From positions 930,001 to 994,000 of the forward strand of contig NZ_CP027860.1 in NCBI RefSeq assembly GCF_003015185.1: a stretch of DNA of 64,000 nt. Direction: 5' to 3'. The stretch is from Ahniella affigens (lineage in GTDB: Bacteria > Pseudomonadota > Gammaproteobacteria > Xanthomonadales > Ahniellaceae). Below the pieces are notes generated by a model. It was not told where the DNA came from, did no database searches, and saw nothing but the letters and a program-made list of their open reading frames with translations. The translations under genes and the position numbers were made by a program. Shown here piece by piece: positions 37,253 to 47,300 of this stretch (positions are counted from its first letter, which is position 1; every line of letters begins with the position of its first letter).

Positions 37253-37972
37253 TCATCCAGACTGGCGCTCCAGCGCGATCCAGACGCATTTGCCCTTGCT
37301 GGCCTTGTCGATGGCGGCAAGTCTGCCCTGGTGCGCGTGGGTTTCGGCCGCATCGGCCCGGCGCAACCGCAGTTGCATCGGCGCCACCTGGCCCAAGTCC
37401 AATGCCGCGCTTTGATTGCTTTCGCTCTCGTTGCCAGCAAACAGAATCTCGCCCTGGCCGGCGGTCATGGCCAGATACACGTCGAGCAGCAAGTTGGCGT
37501 CGAGCAGCGCGCCGTGCAGCGTGCGATGGGCGGATTCGACGTTCAGGCGTTTGCAGAGCGCATCGAGCGAATTTTTCTGTCCGGGATACTTTTCTCGCGC
37601 CATCGCCAACGTGTCGAGTACGCTGCAGCGCTGATCCAGCGGCGTTTCGCCGCGATTGAGCCTGGCGAGTTCGCCGTTCAGAAAGCCGATATCGAAGGCG
37701 GCGTTGTGGATGATCAACTCCGCCCCGTCGACAAAAGCCAGAAACTCATTGGCCACATCGCGGAACTTGGGTTTGTCGGCCAGGAACTCGTCGCTGAGCC
37801 CCGTTACCGCCAGCGCACCCGCGTCGGTAGCGCGCTCTGGGTTCAAATAGGAATGAAAGGTGCGCCCGGTTTTGCGGCGCTCGATGATTTCGACGCACCC
37901 GATTTCGACCACGCGATGGTCCTTGCTGACATCGAGGCCGGTGGTTTCGGTATCGAGAATGATCTGCCGCAT
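37253..37972 (-). CDS. dnaQ: DNA polymerase III epsilon subunit (proofreading exonuclease) DnaQ
   Basis: 239 residues with the three DEDDh exonuclease motifs: DTETTGL, the HNAAFDIGFL region and HRTLHGALLDA. The C-terminal segment would bind the alpha subunit (dnaE is 6 kb away on the same strand). Its start overlaps the rnhA stop by one base. The dnaQ-rnhA-methyltransferase // gloB layout matches the E. coli dnaQ-rnhA-yafS-gloB neighbourhood. Confidence 0.97.
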   Translation of the reverse strand: MRQIILDTETTGLDVSKDHRVVEIGCVEIIERRKTGRTFHSYLNPERATDAGALAVTGLSDEFLADKPKFRDVANEFLAFVDGAELIIHNAAFDIGFLNGELARLNRGETPLDQRCSVLDTLAMAREKYPGQKNSLDALCKRLNVESAHRTLHGALLDANLLLDVYLAMTAGQGEILFAGNESESNQSAALDLGQVAPMQLRLRRADAAETHAHQGRLAAIDKASKGKCVWIALERQSG

Positions 37973-38418
37973 CAGCTGGCCTCCCGCAGTTGATCAATGG
38001 CCGCGCGCGCTAGTGTATCGACGCGTTCGTTTTCGGCATGGCCGTCGTGCCCACGCACCCATTGCCATTGGACCTGGTGCTTGGCGACTTCGGCATCGAG
38101 CGCGCGCCAGAGGTCCTCGTTTGCAACTGGCTTCTTCGCAGCGGTCTTGAAGCCGTTGCGACGCCACGCGGGCAGCCATTCCTGAATGCCCTTGATGACG
38201 TATTGCGAGTCACTGACGACCTGCACGCGACACGGCCGGGTCAGCGCGCGCAGACCCATGATGACCGCCATCATTTCCATGCGGTTGTTGGTGGTGTCGG
38301 GTTCCGCGCCGGACAGCTCGCGCTCTTGCTTCTTGTAGCGCAACAAAGCGCCCCAGCCGCCAGGGCCCGGGTTGCCGGAGCAGGCCCCGTCGGTGAACAG
38401 CCAAACAGTTTCTGTCAT
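37972..38418 (-). CDS. rnhA: Ribonuclease HI
   Basis: Cleaves RNA in RNA-DNA hybrids. 148 residues with all four acidic active-site positions visible: [35 protein letters not shown] and [15 protein letters not shown]. Overlaps the methyltransferase stop (ATGA) upstream and dnaQ downstream. Confidence 0.98.
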   Translation of the reverse strand: MTETVWLFTDGACSGNPGPGGWGALLRYKKQERELSGAEPDTTNNRMEMMAVIMGLRALTRPCRVQVVSDSQYVIKGIQEWLPAWRRNGFKTAAKKPVANEDLWRALDAEVAKHQVQWQWVRGHDGHAENERVDTLARAAIDQLREAS

Positions 38419-39095
38419 GCAACAAGCCTTGATGGGTCGCGGCCAGACCAGTCGGCATCGAGTTCGCGCAAGTTGCGGGCGCTGGGCGACCAGACGCCAG
38501 CTCTAGATTTCAGCACGCGCACGCGACGATGGGTAGTCGCCATCGGCCGGATTTCCCGTTTTCGGGCGCGCAACAGATAATGATCGGAAAACATGCTGGC
38601 ACTGCCCGCCAACGCGTCATTCTGAAAGCACTGAACCTGCAGATCGACGCAACCGTGGCTCATCAGCAATAGTCGCAATTGATTCAACGACGGCGGGTGC
38701 GGGCGGTGACCCCGGCCGGCCTGCCAACTCATGCGCCACCGCTGCCAGCCCAGTCGGCCCAATCCCGTGATCCACAGCTCACGCTCTGGTTTCAGCACGC
38801 GCAGCGCCTCGCCAATCACCACCGCGCCGAGCGGTGAAAAATCGAGGCTGTGCTGCAGAATTACCTGATCCATGCTCCGATCGCGAATGGGCCAGGCGTC
38901 AATCGCAGCACACAGATCGCCTTCGATCGTATTGTGCTCGCCCAAACGGAGCGCCAGGCAAGCAGGATTCGCCTCAGGTTGTTGCCCGGCGGCCAGCCAC
39001 AGCACCCGGTCGTGCACGGCGAGTGCCTCTCCCAGCACGCGCTGTTCGCGCGTGCACAAGTGGCTCAGGTCGGGGAGGGGGTGGGGTTCGGCCAT
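38415..39095 (-). CDS. YafS-like class I SAM-dependent methyltransferase
   Basis: 226 residues; position and length match E. coli YafS between gloB and rnhA. Visible features are [30 protein letters not shown][25 protein letters not shown], the motif-IV to post-IV core of a methyltransferase_11 domain. The classic GxGxG motif I is degenerate here ([20 protein letters not shown]), so catalytic competence is uncertain. The substrate is unknown. Confidence 0.8.
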   Translation of the reverse strand: MAEPHPLPDLSHLCTREQRVLGEALAVHDRVLWLAAGQQPEANPACLALRLGEHNTIEGDLCAAIDAWPIRDRSMDQVILQHSLDFSPLGAVVIGEALRVLKPERELWITGLGRLGWQRWRMSWQAGRGHRPHPPSLNQLRLLLMSHGCVDLQVQCFQNDALAGSASMFSDHYLLRARKREIRPMATTHRRVRVLKSRAGVWSPSARNLRELDADWSGRDPSRLVA

Positions 39096-39164
39096 GGGTC
39101 GTTAAAAAGCGGCAAACGCGGATTGTGATACAAACCAAGGCTGAACACAGCCATCGCCTTGCAT

Positions 39165-39989
39165 ATGACCGACGCCCATTCCCAGGCACCCATGCGTACG
39201 TTGCCTGATCAGACCATGGTGATCGGGCTGCCGGCCTGGCAGGACAACTATCTGTGGCTGCTCATCCGGGCTGGGAAAGCCGTCGCCGTCGATCCGGGCG
39301 ATGCCGACCGCGTCAGCGCCGAACTGGATCGTCGCGGCCTCAGTTTGGAGGCCATCCTGCTGACGCATCACCACCCGGATCATATCGGCGGTGTTGCGGC
39401 ACTCGTCGACCGTTACCGTTGTCCCGTTTTTGGGGCGGATGATGAACGGATTCCGGCGACCCATCGCGTGCGGGAGGGCGATCAACTCCGTATTCGGGGC
39501 ATGTTGAGCCCTTTTGAGGTTTGGGAAGTACCGGGGCACACCCGCACGCACTTGGCTTACCGGTTGGGTGACTGGGTGTTTGCCGGCGATACGATTTTTG
39601 CCGGTGGCTGCGGACGCGTCTTCGAAGGCGAGCCCGCAGCGCTCTATCGCAGCCTGATGCGCATCGCGGCGCTGCCGCCCGAAACGGTGTTGTTTCCGGC
39701 GCATGAGTACACGCTCGACAACCTGCGATTTGCGTTGGCGCTTGAGCCGGATTCTGAACTGGTGAACACACGCTATCGCGCGACCCGCGGGATGCGCGCC
39801 GAGCGACTGGCAACGGTGCCCGTCACAGTGGCCCAGGAACGCGCCAGCAATCCGTTTCTGCGGGTGGCGGATCCGGGCTTGCAGGCAGCGGCCAGCGCCT
39901 GCCTGCAGCAGACACTGAACGACCCGGAGTCGGTTTTTGTCGCTATTCGGGGCTGGAAGAACCGCTACGTGGTGCGTCATGATGCCTGA
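39165..39989 (+). CDS. gloB: Hydroxyacylglutathione hydrolase (glyoxalase II)
   Basis: Hydrolyses S-lactoylglutathione in methylglyoxal detoxification. Metallo-beta-lactamase fold with THHHPDHIGG, VPGHTRTHLAY and FAGDTIFAGGCGRVFEG plus the C-terminal HEYTLDNLRFA and NPFLR substrate-binding segments. The ATG at 39165 gives 274 residues; ATGs at 39192 or 39216 would also give family-like starts and no ribosome site decides between them. Divergent from the methyltransferase gene. Confidence 0.95.
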   Translation: MTDAHSQAPMRTLPDQTMVIGLPAWQDNYLWLLIRAGKAVAVDPGDADRVSAELDRRGLSLEAILLTHHHPDHIGGVAALVDRYRCPVFGADDERIPATHRVREGDQLRIRGMLSPFEVWEVPGHTRTHLAYRLGDWVFAGDTIFAGGCGRVFEGEPAALYRSLMRIAALPPETVLFPAHEYTLDNLRFALALEPDSELVNTRYRATRGMRAERLATVPVTVAQERASNPFLRVADPGLQAAASACLQQTLNDPESVFVAIRGWKNRYVVRHDA

Positions 39990-41406
39990 GTATTTGATCT
40001 GCAACGGTGCGCGCTCGGCGCGCCGTGATGTCACCCGTGTCCTGTTCGCGTTCGCGCTGATCATGCTGGGTGCCTGTGCCGCGCCGGTGGCGCGTCCTGA
40101 TATCGCAGCGACGCAGGACTCACCCAGTGACACGGCGCCGCCATTGCCGGAGCGAGACCACGGGGCCACCACATCCGTTGTGAACGACGAGACGTCGCCG
40201 GCCGACATGGCGGCCGTCGCCATTCATCAGGACAGCCTGGAGCCCGACCCGTCCGCACCGTTGCCACCCCCTGATTTCTGGAACTCGGTTCGGCAGGAAC
40301 TGGTGTTCACCCGCTGCAGCAATGAGGATGCGCTAAGCAGTCGGTGGACCCGCAAATACGCTGGATATCCGGCCCGCTTCCAAGAAACGCTGAATCAGAT
40401 TTCGCCGCTGATGCAATACGTCGCACGTGAGCTCCGCGCTGCGAATCTGCCAATCGACTTCATCTTCCTGCCCATTGTCGAAAGCACGTACCACCCGCAT
40501 CGTAGCCGCGGCGATTGGCCGGCCGGGATCTGGCAATTGATGCCGCAGACGGCGCGCGGTTTCGGCGCACCCATGAAGGCGCAATACGACGGCCGCCTGG
40601 ACTTTGCGCAATCTACCTTCGCGGCAATGAAACTGCTGAACTACCTGAGCGTGCAGTTCGACCAGGACTGGAAACTGGTGAACATGGCATTCAATGCTGG
40701 CGAGTACCGGGTCAAGCGTGCACTCAAAGGCCCCAAAGGCACGCTGCTGCCCGAACCGAAAGGCCTGAGTCCGATCACAATTGAGCACTACGCCAAACTG
40801 CGGGCGCTGGGTTGTCTGATTGACCAACCTGAACGGTTCAACTTGACGTTGCCGCCACTGGACCCTGGGCGCGAGTTGGCGTCGGTCAACCTGCCCGAAG
40901 CCTGGCCACTCGATTTTCTCGCGCATTTGCTGAAGATGGATGTGACCGCGCTGCACAAGCTCAACCCGGGACTATATGGCACGCACACGCCGGGGTTTCC
41001 GGAGTATCGACTGCTGTTGCCGAAGTTCGCTGAGGATGATTTGCTGGCCGCCTTGGCGCCGCTGTCTCCGACCTACAGCGCACGCTGGCAGCAAGTCCAA
41101 CTGGCGGATGCCGACGCGCGCGCAAAAGCCGCTTTGGAAGCAGGCCTGAGTCAGGAGGTCTATGCGCGGGTCAATTCGGACGGCAGCGCGAAAATCTGGC
41201 TGCCAACCGGTAGCGGGCAGCCCAAAGTGTTGGCCAGCGATGGCGCCAGCGCAGCCGAACGCCATCGCGTCCGTGCCGGCGACACGCTTTGGGGCATCGC
41301 CCGGCATTATCGCGTCAAGGTGCAAAGCCTGATCGAGTGGAACGGCCTCGGGAAGAAAGCGCTAATCAAGCCTGGGCAATGGCTGCGCCTCCGGGCGAGA
41401 GACTAG
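39979..41406 (+). CDS. mltD: Membrane-bound lytic murein transglycosylase D, LysM-containing
   Basis: About 475 residues. N-terminal helix with lipobox (IMLGACAAP) and a long Pro/Asp-rich linker, an SLT domain with LPIVESTYHPH (catalytic Glu), GIWQLMPQTARGFG and NMAFNAGEYRV, and one C-terminal LysM repeat (HRVRAGDTLWGIARHYRVKVQSLIEWNGL). Cleaves peptidoglycan glycan strands to anhydro-muropeptides. Two adjacent ATGs (39979 and 39982) are possible; both overlap the end of gloB, a conserved gloB-mltD pairing. Confidence 0.95.
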   Translation: MMPEYLICNGARSARRDVTRVLFAFALIMLGACAAPVARPDIAATQDSPSDTAPPLPERDHGATTSVVNDETSPADMAAVAIHQDSLEPDPSAPLPPPDFWNSVRQELVFTRCSNEDALSSRWTRKYAGYPARFQETLNQISPLMQYVARELRAANLPIDFIFLPIVESTYHPHRSRGDWPAGIWQLMPQTARGFGAPMKAQYDGRLDFAQSTFAAMKLLNYLSVQFDQDWKLVNMAFNAGEYRVKRALKGPKGTLLPEPKGLSPITIEHYAKLRALGCLIDQPERFNLTLPPLDPGRELASVNLPEAWPLDFLAHLLKMDVTALHKLNPGLYGTHTPGFPEYRLLLPKFAEDDLLAALAPLSPTYSARWQQVQLADADARAKAALEAGLSQEVYARVNSDGSAKIWLPTGSGQPKVLASDGASAAERHRVRAGDTLWGIARHYRVKVQSLIEWNGLGKKALIKPGQWLRLRARD

Positions 41407-41652
41407 CGAGCGCTCTTGTCCTGCAAGCAAGTAGCCGACCCTGCGTCGCCTCTGGACGGGTTCTGGGGCATCTGGGTGATACCCGGAAGTGATCGCTGCG
41501 GGGGCAGAATTCCGAGTGCAATGTGACAGTTCATTTTACGAGACGGCGCTAACGGCGCGTCGACTTCGGATCGGTATGCGCGTCAGTACCGTCTGAGGGC
41601 CAGGCGTCGCACGGCTGGAAGCGCTTCTCAGTCAATGGATGCAGCAGTTTGG
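41407..41652. other. Left part of the mltD-PD40 intergenic region
   Basis: The gap between the two genes is 450 bp; its right portion is the five-hairpin cassette listed separately. In this left part I see no gene and no strong structure. Confidence 0.5.
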
Positions 41653-41816
41653 CACTAGGGAGCCTCTGAACAAGTTCAGAGGCGATGCGCGCCAGGGATG
41701 GCCCGCCCAGAATCGAGCACGCAAGTGCTTGATTCTGGGCATTGAGTCCGGACATGTGCCGGACTCAATGCGGGTCTGAAAGTCCAGGATGGACTGATTC
41801 AGACCGTCCCTAGGTG
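41653..41816 (+). repeat. Five-hairpin cassette with short terminal inverted repeats
   Basis: Ends CACTAGGGA (41653-41661) and TCCCTAG-GTG (41807-41816) can pair. Between them, in order: A, GCCTCTGAAC/GTTCAGAGGC (41662-41683); B, GCCA/TGGC (41691-41702); C, 16-bp arms GCCCAGAATCGAGCAC/GTGCTTGATTCTGGGC around a GCAA loop (41705-41740); D, ATTGAGTCCGG/CCGGACTCAAT (41741-41769); E, GGTCTGAA-AGTCCA/TGGACT-GA-TTCAGACC (41773-41805). It ends 40 bp before the PD40 gene start. Could be a structured RNA, a miniature element or an unusual terminator; a shortened copy exists at 11421-11480. Confidence 0.85.
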
Positions 41817-41856
41817 TGACCACATCAGCGTTAGGCGAACAGTGAGAGTCATAAAC

Positions 41857-44325
41857 ATGGAACAGAAGTCGCTTTGGTTCGCACTGGCAACAACGATTCT
41901 CGGCATGCCACATGCGGCGGCGGATACGCCTTACGCATTGGTTTCGGCGCCCGCGTTTGCCGATCTCGCCACCAGCACGGGCGAAAGCAGAAATCCGCGT
42001 AGCGACGATACGATGCTGAACGTGGTGTTTGAGTCGACGGCCGGAAATCTGGTCAGTGGCGATAGCAATCGGCTCCGCGATGTTTTTCTTTGGAACGCCA
42101 GCGGCCTGATGCTGGTGTCTACTGCCGGGGGGACGCCGGCCAATGGCGATAGCTCAGAACCAGACATCAGTCACGACGGTGAGTGGATCGTGTTTACGTC
42201 GGCAGCGGACAACTTGGTTCCAGGCGACCAGAACGGAGTGTCTGACTTGTTCGTCTTTCGCCAAAGCACGGGTGCGCTGCAGCGCCTGACACCGCCCGGC
42301 GGCGAAGCGAACGGCCCGAGCTATGGTGCGCGCATGAGCGCCGGTGGTCAGCGCATTGTATTTTTGTCAGCGGCCAGCAACTGGGTGGCTGGCGATCAGA
42401 ACGGACTCGACGATGCGTTCCTCTACGATCTCACTAACCAATCGGTGACGCGCGTATCGGTCTCTGATTCAGGATCGGAAGTGACCGATGCGCCGCCGAG
42501 TCATGTGAACATCAGTGCTGACGGGATCTGCGTTTCGATCGAATCGCTTTCGGCCCAGTATGTCAGTGGCGATACCAACTTCGGCACCGACTACTTCATT
42601 CGCAACACGCAGACCGGCGTGACGACGCGCATGAGTGTGGGCAATGCCGGCGAGCAACTGGTGAGTGTTGCCTCGGCCAACCATCAATTGCGAGATTGCC
42701 AGTCGCTCATATTTTACGCCTTCCCAGACAGCGCAATTCCCGGCTTCGAAGTAGGCGGCTACTATTTTCGCCAGATAAGTGGGACGACCCGCTTGCCATT
42801 GATCGGGTTTGAAGGCACACCGGGCGTAGCGCCAGTGTTGTCCCCCAACCGCACGATTCTGGCTGCGGTGGTGCCAAACGCTGCCAGTGGCGGACCACAG
42901 CAACAACGCTACAACTTGAACTCTTGGAATTTGCAGTTCTCGACGACCGCGTTTGGCACGCCAGCAGCGGTCTCGGGCGATGGTGCGAGCGTCATTTCGG
43001 TAACCGAGCGGCCGGTTTCGAGCGCGGATCGGAACGCGCTGAGCGATGTGATGCTGCGGGTTGAAGTACTGGGCCAGCAGGAGTGGCTCAGTCGACCCAT
43101 GGACAGCCAACCACCCCGTCTCGCCGCCAACGGCAATAGTGGGGTTGGGGTCGGCATCTACAGCAACACCAACAACTTGCGGCGGCGCCACCACGCCATC
43201 AGTGGCGATGGTCGCTACGTGCTGTTCAGCTCTCTGGCGTCCAATCTCGTGCCGAACGACACCAATCAGGTTGAAGACGTGTTCTTGCGCGATCGGCAAT
43301 TGGGCCAGACCACGCGCATCAGCTTGACCAACCAGGGCGAGCAGACAACCTTGCCGTCGGCCGCGACCGATTTGTCGGCCGATGGGCGCTATGCATTGTT
43401 CGAGTCGTGCGAACAGCTCAGCACGGTCACCCTGGAGTCCGTTTGTGATCTGTACGCCCGCCGTCTTGACGTCAGTGGCATGGTGCTCGACCGAATCAAT
43501 GTCAGTTCGGAAGGGGATCCCGCTGACCTGGGTGGCAATCCGGGTACCGGTCATTGGGGCCGGATTTCAGGCGACGGCCGGTTTGTTGCGTTCATGTCTG
43601 AGGCCCGAAATCTGGTGCCGGGACAAGATACGCGTGCACCGCGTGTGTATTTGCGGGACCGCGATTTTGTGACGACGAGCTTCCTTGGTCGCGGATCCCG
43701 GCCTGCGATCAGCCGCGATGGGCGGTTCGTCGTTTGGGTCGAAAGCGGCTTTCAGAGCCTCGGCTTTTATGACCGAGTCAGCAACGCCATCACTAGTCTG
43801 CCGATCCGCTCAGGCGGCGGCAGCGTGGATGATGGGTTGGTGGATTGGCCGACGATTTCCGATTCCGGGCGCTACATTGCCTACATGTCTGACAGCAACC
43901 AATTGGTGCCGGAAGACAACGACAGCAGTAACGATGTGTTTGTGTTTGATCGTGTGACCGCGACCAATACGCTGGTCAGTCGTGAAGACGGAATTTTGCA
44001 GGGTATTCAGGGCGGCACGGTCAGCGATATCTCGGGTGATGGTCTGACAGTTGCCTACATCACCGACAATGGCTTGACCGATCCCAAGATGGCGGGGGTA
44101 TTGGTTGACTGGCAAACCGGGATGCGGCGATGGTTCGCTGGGCCAGACGTCGTGCGTCTGAATCACGATTTCATCGCGCGCCCGCGCATCAGTGCCGATG
44201 GCAACAGCTTGGTGTTTGGCGTTGACAACCTGGATGCTGACCAGATTGATCTCACGGGCGATCTGTACGATACCTATGTCACTCCGGCTGGGGTGGACCG
44301 CGTGTTCATCAACGGGTTTGAATAG
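41857..44325 (+). CDS. Secreted PD40/WD40-like beta-propeller protein
   Basis: 822 residues. Signal peptide (1-22, ...PHAAA), then many repeats of the TolB-like PD40 kind: ISHDGEWIVFTSAADNLVPGDQNGVSDLFVF, MSAGGQRIVFLSAASNWVAGDQNGLDDAFLY, ISGDGRYVLFSSLASNLVPNDTNQVEDVFLRD, ISGDGRFVAFMS, and others, with the recurring NLVPxDxNxxxDxF unit. The C-terminus ends VFINGFE, a short tail that may be a sorting or processing signal (inference). No catalytic motif. The five-hairpin cassette lies directly upstream. Confidence 0.85.
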   Translation: MEQKSLWFALATTILGMPHAAADTPYALVSAPAFADLATSTGESRNPRSDDTMLNVVFESTAGNLVSGDSNRLRDVFLWNASGLMLVSTAGGTPANGDSSEPDISHDGEWIVFTSAADNLVPGDQNGVSDLFVFRQSTGALQRLTPPGGEANGPSYGARMSAGGQRIVFLSAASNWVAGDQNGLDDAFLYDLTNQSVTRVSVSDSGSEVTDAPPSHVNISADGICVSIESLSAQYVSGDTNFGTDYFIRNTQTGVTTRMSVGNAGEQLVSVASANHQLRDCQSLIFYAFPDSAIPGFEVGGYYFRQISGTTRLPLIGFEGTPGVAPVLSPNRTILAAVVPNAASGGPQQQRYNLNSWNLQFSTTAFGTPAAVSGDGASVISVTERPVSSADRNALSDVMLRVEVLGQQEWLSRPMDSQPPRLAANGNSGVGVGIYSNTNNLRRRHHAISGDGRYVLFSSLASNLVPNDTNQVEDVFLRDRQLGQTTRISLTNQGEQTTLPSAATDLSADGRYALFESCEQLSTVTLESVCDLYARRLDVSGMVLDRINVSSEGDPADLGGNPGTGHWGRISGDGRFVAFMSEARNLVPGQDTRAPRVYLRDRDFVTTSFLGRGSRPAISRDGRFVVWVESGFQSLGFYDRVSNAITSLPIRSGGGSVDDGLVDWPTISDSGRYIAYMSDSNQLVPEDNDSSNDVFVFDRVTATNTLVSREDGILQGIQGGTVSDISGDGLTVAYITDNGLTDPKMAGVLVDWQTGMRRWFAGPDVVRLNHDFIARPRISADGNSLVFGVDNLDADQIDLTGDLYDTYVTPAGVDRVFINGFE

Positions 44326-44343
44326 AGGTTTGTGCCGATGCAC

Positions 44344-44374
44344 GTCGGCCGGGGCTGATCAATTGCCGGCCGAC
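44344..44374. terminator. Hairpin between convergent PD40 and dnaE genes
   Basis: GTCGGCCGG and CCGGCCGAC form a perfect 9-bp stem with a 13-base loop containing the dnaE stop codon. No T run on either side, so its role as terminator is tentative. Confidence 0.5.
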
Positions 44375-47300
44375 GACGCACTCTGGCTGTTCCCGCCGCT
44401 ACTGGCGCGACTCAACACCACATCAAGTTCATGCACACCCGGTAGCGCCCGGAGCTTGTCGATCAACTCCGGAAGCAGCCGAACGCGCCACGCTTGGCCG
44501 AGGTTGAGTTCGGTGTAGATGCCGTTCCGCGCGTAGGTCAGGCGCACAGGCGTGGTGCCGCCGGCATGGGGCTTCAGCGCAGCGGCCAATTGGTTCGGAA
44601 ACTGCAGGTCGACGCCATTGAGCTTGACCTTGATGCCGCGAGCGAAGCGCTCCAGTGCTTGTGCGAGCGTATAAATGCGCTTGGCTTTCAGCTGAAAGCC
44701 ACCGCTGAAATCATCCGGCGACAAACCGCCTTCAATGACCACCAGTTCGTCCTTTGACAGCAGGCCGCCAAAGTCGTTCAGCGTGTCGCGATACAACGCC
44801 ACTTCGATGCGTCCCGAGGCGTCTTCGAGTGCCGCAAAGGCCATCGACTCACCGCGACGACGAAGCCCGGCCGGCACCATGCCGCCGAGCACGATGGGCA
44901 ACTCCAGCCGACCACGGCTGCGCTCGGTCTGGCTTTGGCCACTGCGCCACGCCTGCTCGACATGGCCAATGCTGCAGGTGGTCAGCTGCTTCAGCCAATC
45001 CTTGTATGCGTCGGCTGGGTGGCCACTGAGGAAGTGGCCGAGCGTTTCGCGCTCGCCATTCAGCACGCGGATCAACGGCCACTCGGGGAGTAGTTCGATC
45101 GGTGGCGCCGTCGGCGTTGCGGCACTTTGGCCGAACATGTCGTGCTGGCCGGCTTCCAGATTCCGCAAATGTTGCTCGGCTGCTTTGACGGCCTCAGGCA
45201 GGTAGTTCATCAGGCTCGCGCGCGTCTGCCCGAACGAATCCATCGCGCCTGAATAGATCAACGCTTCCAACACCCGCTTGTTGAGCTTCTGCGAATCGAT
45301 TCGGCGACACAAATCGGCGAGATCCGTGAAGCGGCCCGTCTTGCGCCGCGCTTCGACGATCATCTCGCAGACTTGCTGGCCCACACCCTTGATGCCGCCG
45401 AGTCCGTAGCGAATCTCCGATGGGCTCATCGCCTTGAACATGAATTCGGATTCGTTCACATCAGGCGGCAGCACGTTGAGCGGATACGCGCGCGCATCGT
45501 CTAAGAAATTGACGAGCTTGTCCTGGTTGTCCATGTCGGACGAGCAGACTGCCGCCATGAATTCAGCGGGATAGTGCGCTTTCAGCCAACCGGTCTGATA
45601 CGTCACCATGGCGTAAGCGGCCGAATGCGACTTGTTGAAGCCGTACTCCGCAAACTTTTCCATCAGGTCGAAGATGCCGCGCGCACGATCTGGGTCGACG
45701 CCGTTGTTCTTCGCGCCGGCCTCGAAGATCGCGCGCTGCTGCGCCATTTCTTCGGGCTTCTTCTTGCCCATCGCGCGGCGCAGAAGGTCGGCACCGCCGA
45801 GCGTGTAGCCGGCCAGCACCTGCGCAATCTGCATCACCTGTTCCTGATAGACGATGACGCCGTAGGTCGGTTTCAGGATCGCTTCGAGCGACGCATGCGG
45901 GTAGCTGACTTCGGCCTTACCGTGCTTGCGCGCAATGAAGTCTTCGACCATGCCCGATTGCAGCGGGCCAGGCCGGAACAGCGCCACCAGGGCGACGATG
46001 TCCTCGAAGTTGTCCGGCTGGAGCTTTCGGATCAGCTCCTTCATGCCGCGGGATTCGAGCTGGAACACCGCGGTGGTCTGACCGCTTTTCAACAACGTGT
46101 AGGTCTTCTCATCGCCTGCCGGAATCTTGTTGATGTCGATTGGCGGCTCGCCTTTGCGTCGGCGATTCTCATTGATGGCCTTGACCGCCCAGTCGATGAT
46201 TGTCAGCGTGCGCAGGCCAAGAAAGTCGAACTTGACGAGGCCCGCCTTTTCGACGTCGTCCTTGTCGAATTGCGTGACGACGCCGTCCGATTCATCGACG
46301 CAGTAAAGCGGCGCGAAATCCGTCAAAGCGCTAGGCGCAATCACCACGCCACCGGCATGTTTGCCGGCGTTGCGGGTCAAGTCTTCGAGCTTCATCGCGA
46401 GTTCGATCAGCGTGGCGCAATCGTCCTCGGCTTCGATACGCGCGGCGAGCTCGGGCGATTCCTTGATCGCGCCCTCAAGCGTGATGCCGAGGGTGTTCGG
46501 AATCAACTTGGCGATCGAATCGACATGCCCGTAACTCATGCCGAGCACGCGGCCCGTATCCCGGACCACGGCCTTCGCCGCCATCGTGCCGTACGTGATG
46601 ATCTGGCAGACCTTGTCGCGACCATACTTCTGGCCGACGTAGTCAATGACCTGATCGCGGCCTTCCATACAGAAGTCAATATCGAAGTCGGGCATCGATA
46701 CGCGTTCTGGGTTCAGGAAGCGCTCGAACAGCAAGTCCAGCGGCAGCGGGTCGATGTCGGTGATGCCGAGCGCATACGCAACGAGCGAGCCGGCGCCCGA
46801 ACCACGGCCGGGACCGACGGGAATGCCATTGTCCTTTGCCCAATTGATGAAGTCGGCGACGATCAGGAAGTAGCCTTCAAAGCCCATCTTCACGATGACG
46901 TCGAGTTCGATCTTCAGGCGCTCGTGGTAATCCGGTTCCGCATAATCGCCGCTGGGTGGCTGAATCTGGAGGCGCTTGCCGAGACCCACTTCGGCGCGCT
47001 CGCGAATGAAGGTCTCCAGCGTGTGCGTCTTGGGTACGGGATACGCGGGCAGGTAGTACTTGCCGAACGAGAGCTCGACATTGCAGCGCTTGGCCAGTTC
47101 GACGGCGTTGTCGACCAAGACGGGCAAGTCGGCAAAGCGCTCCGCCATTTCCGCAGGTGACTTCAGATACTGCTCCGGCGTGTACTCGCGCGGGCGTTTG
47201 GGGTCGTTCAGGACCCGGCTCGTGGCAATGCACACTCGGGCTTCGTGCGCCTCGAAATCATCACGGCCCGTGAATCGCACTTCGTTGCTGGCGACCGCTG

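Noticed and set aside
41753-41840. GTTAGGC near the right end of the hairpin cassette, and another at 11406, suggested integron attC sites
   Set aside because: No matching RYYYAAC partner at the right distance, no integrase and no cassette array.
45574-47160. 528-codon open frame antisense to dnaE
   Set aside because: Shadow of a conserved polymerase gene; no motifs or ribosome site.
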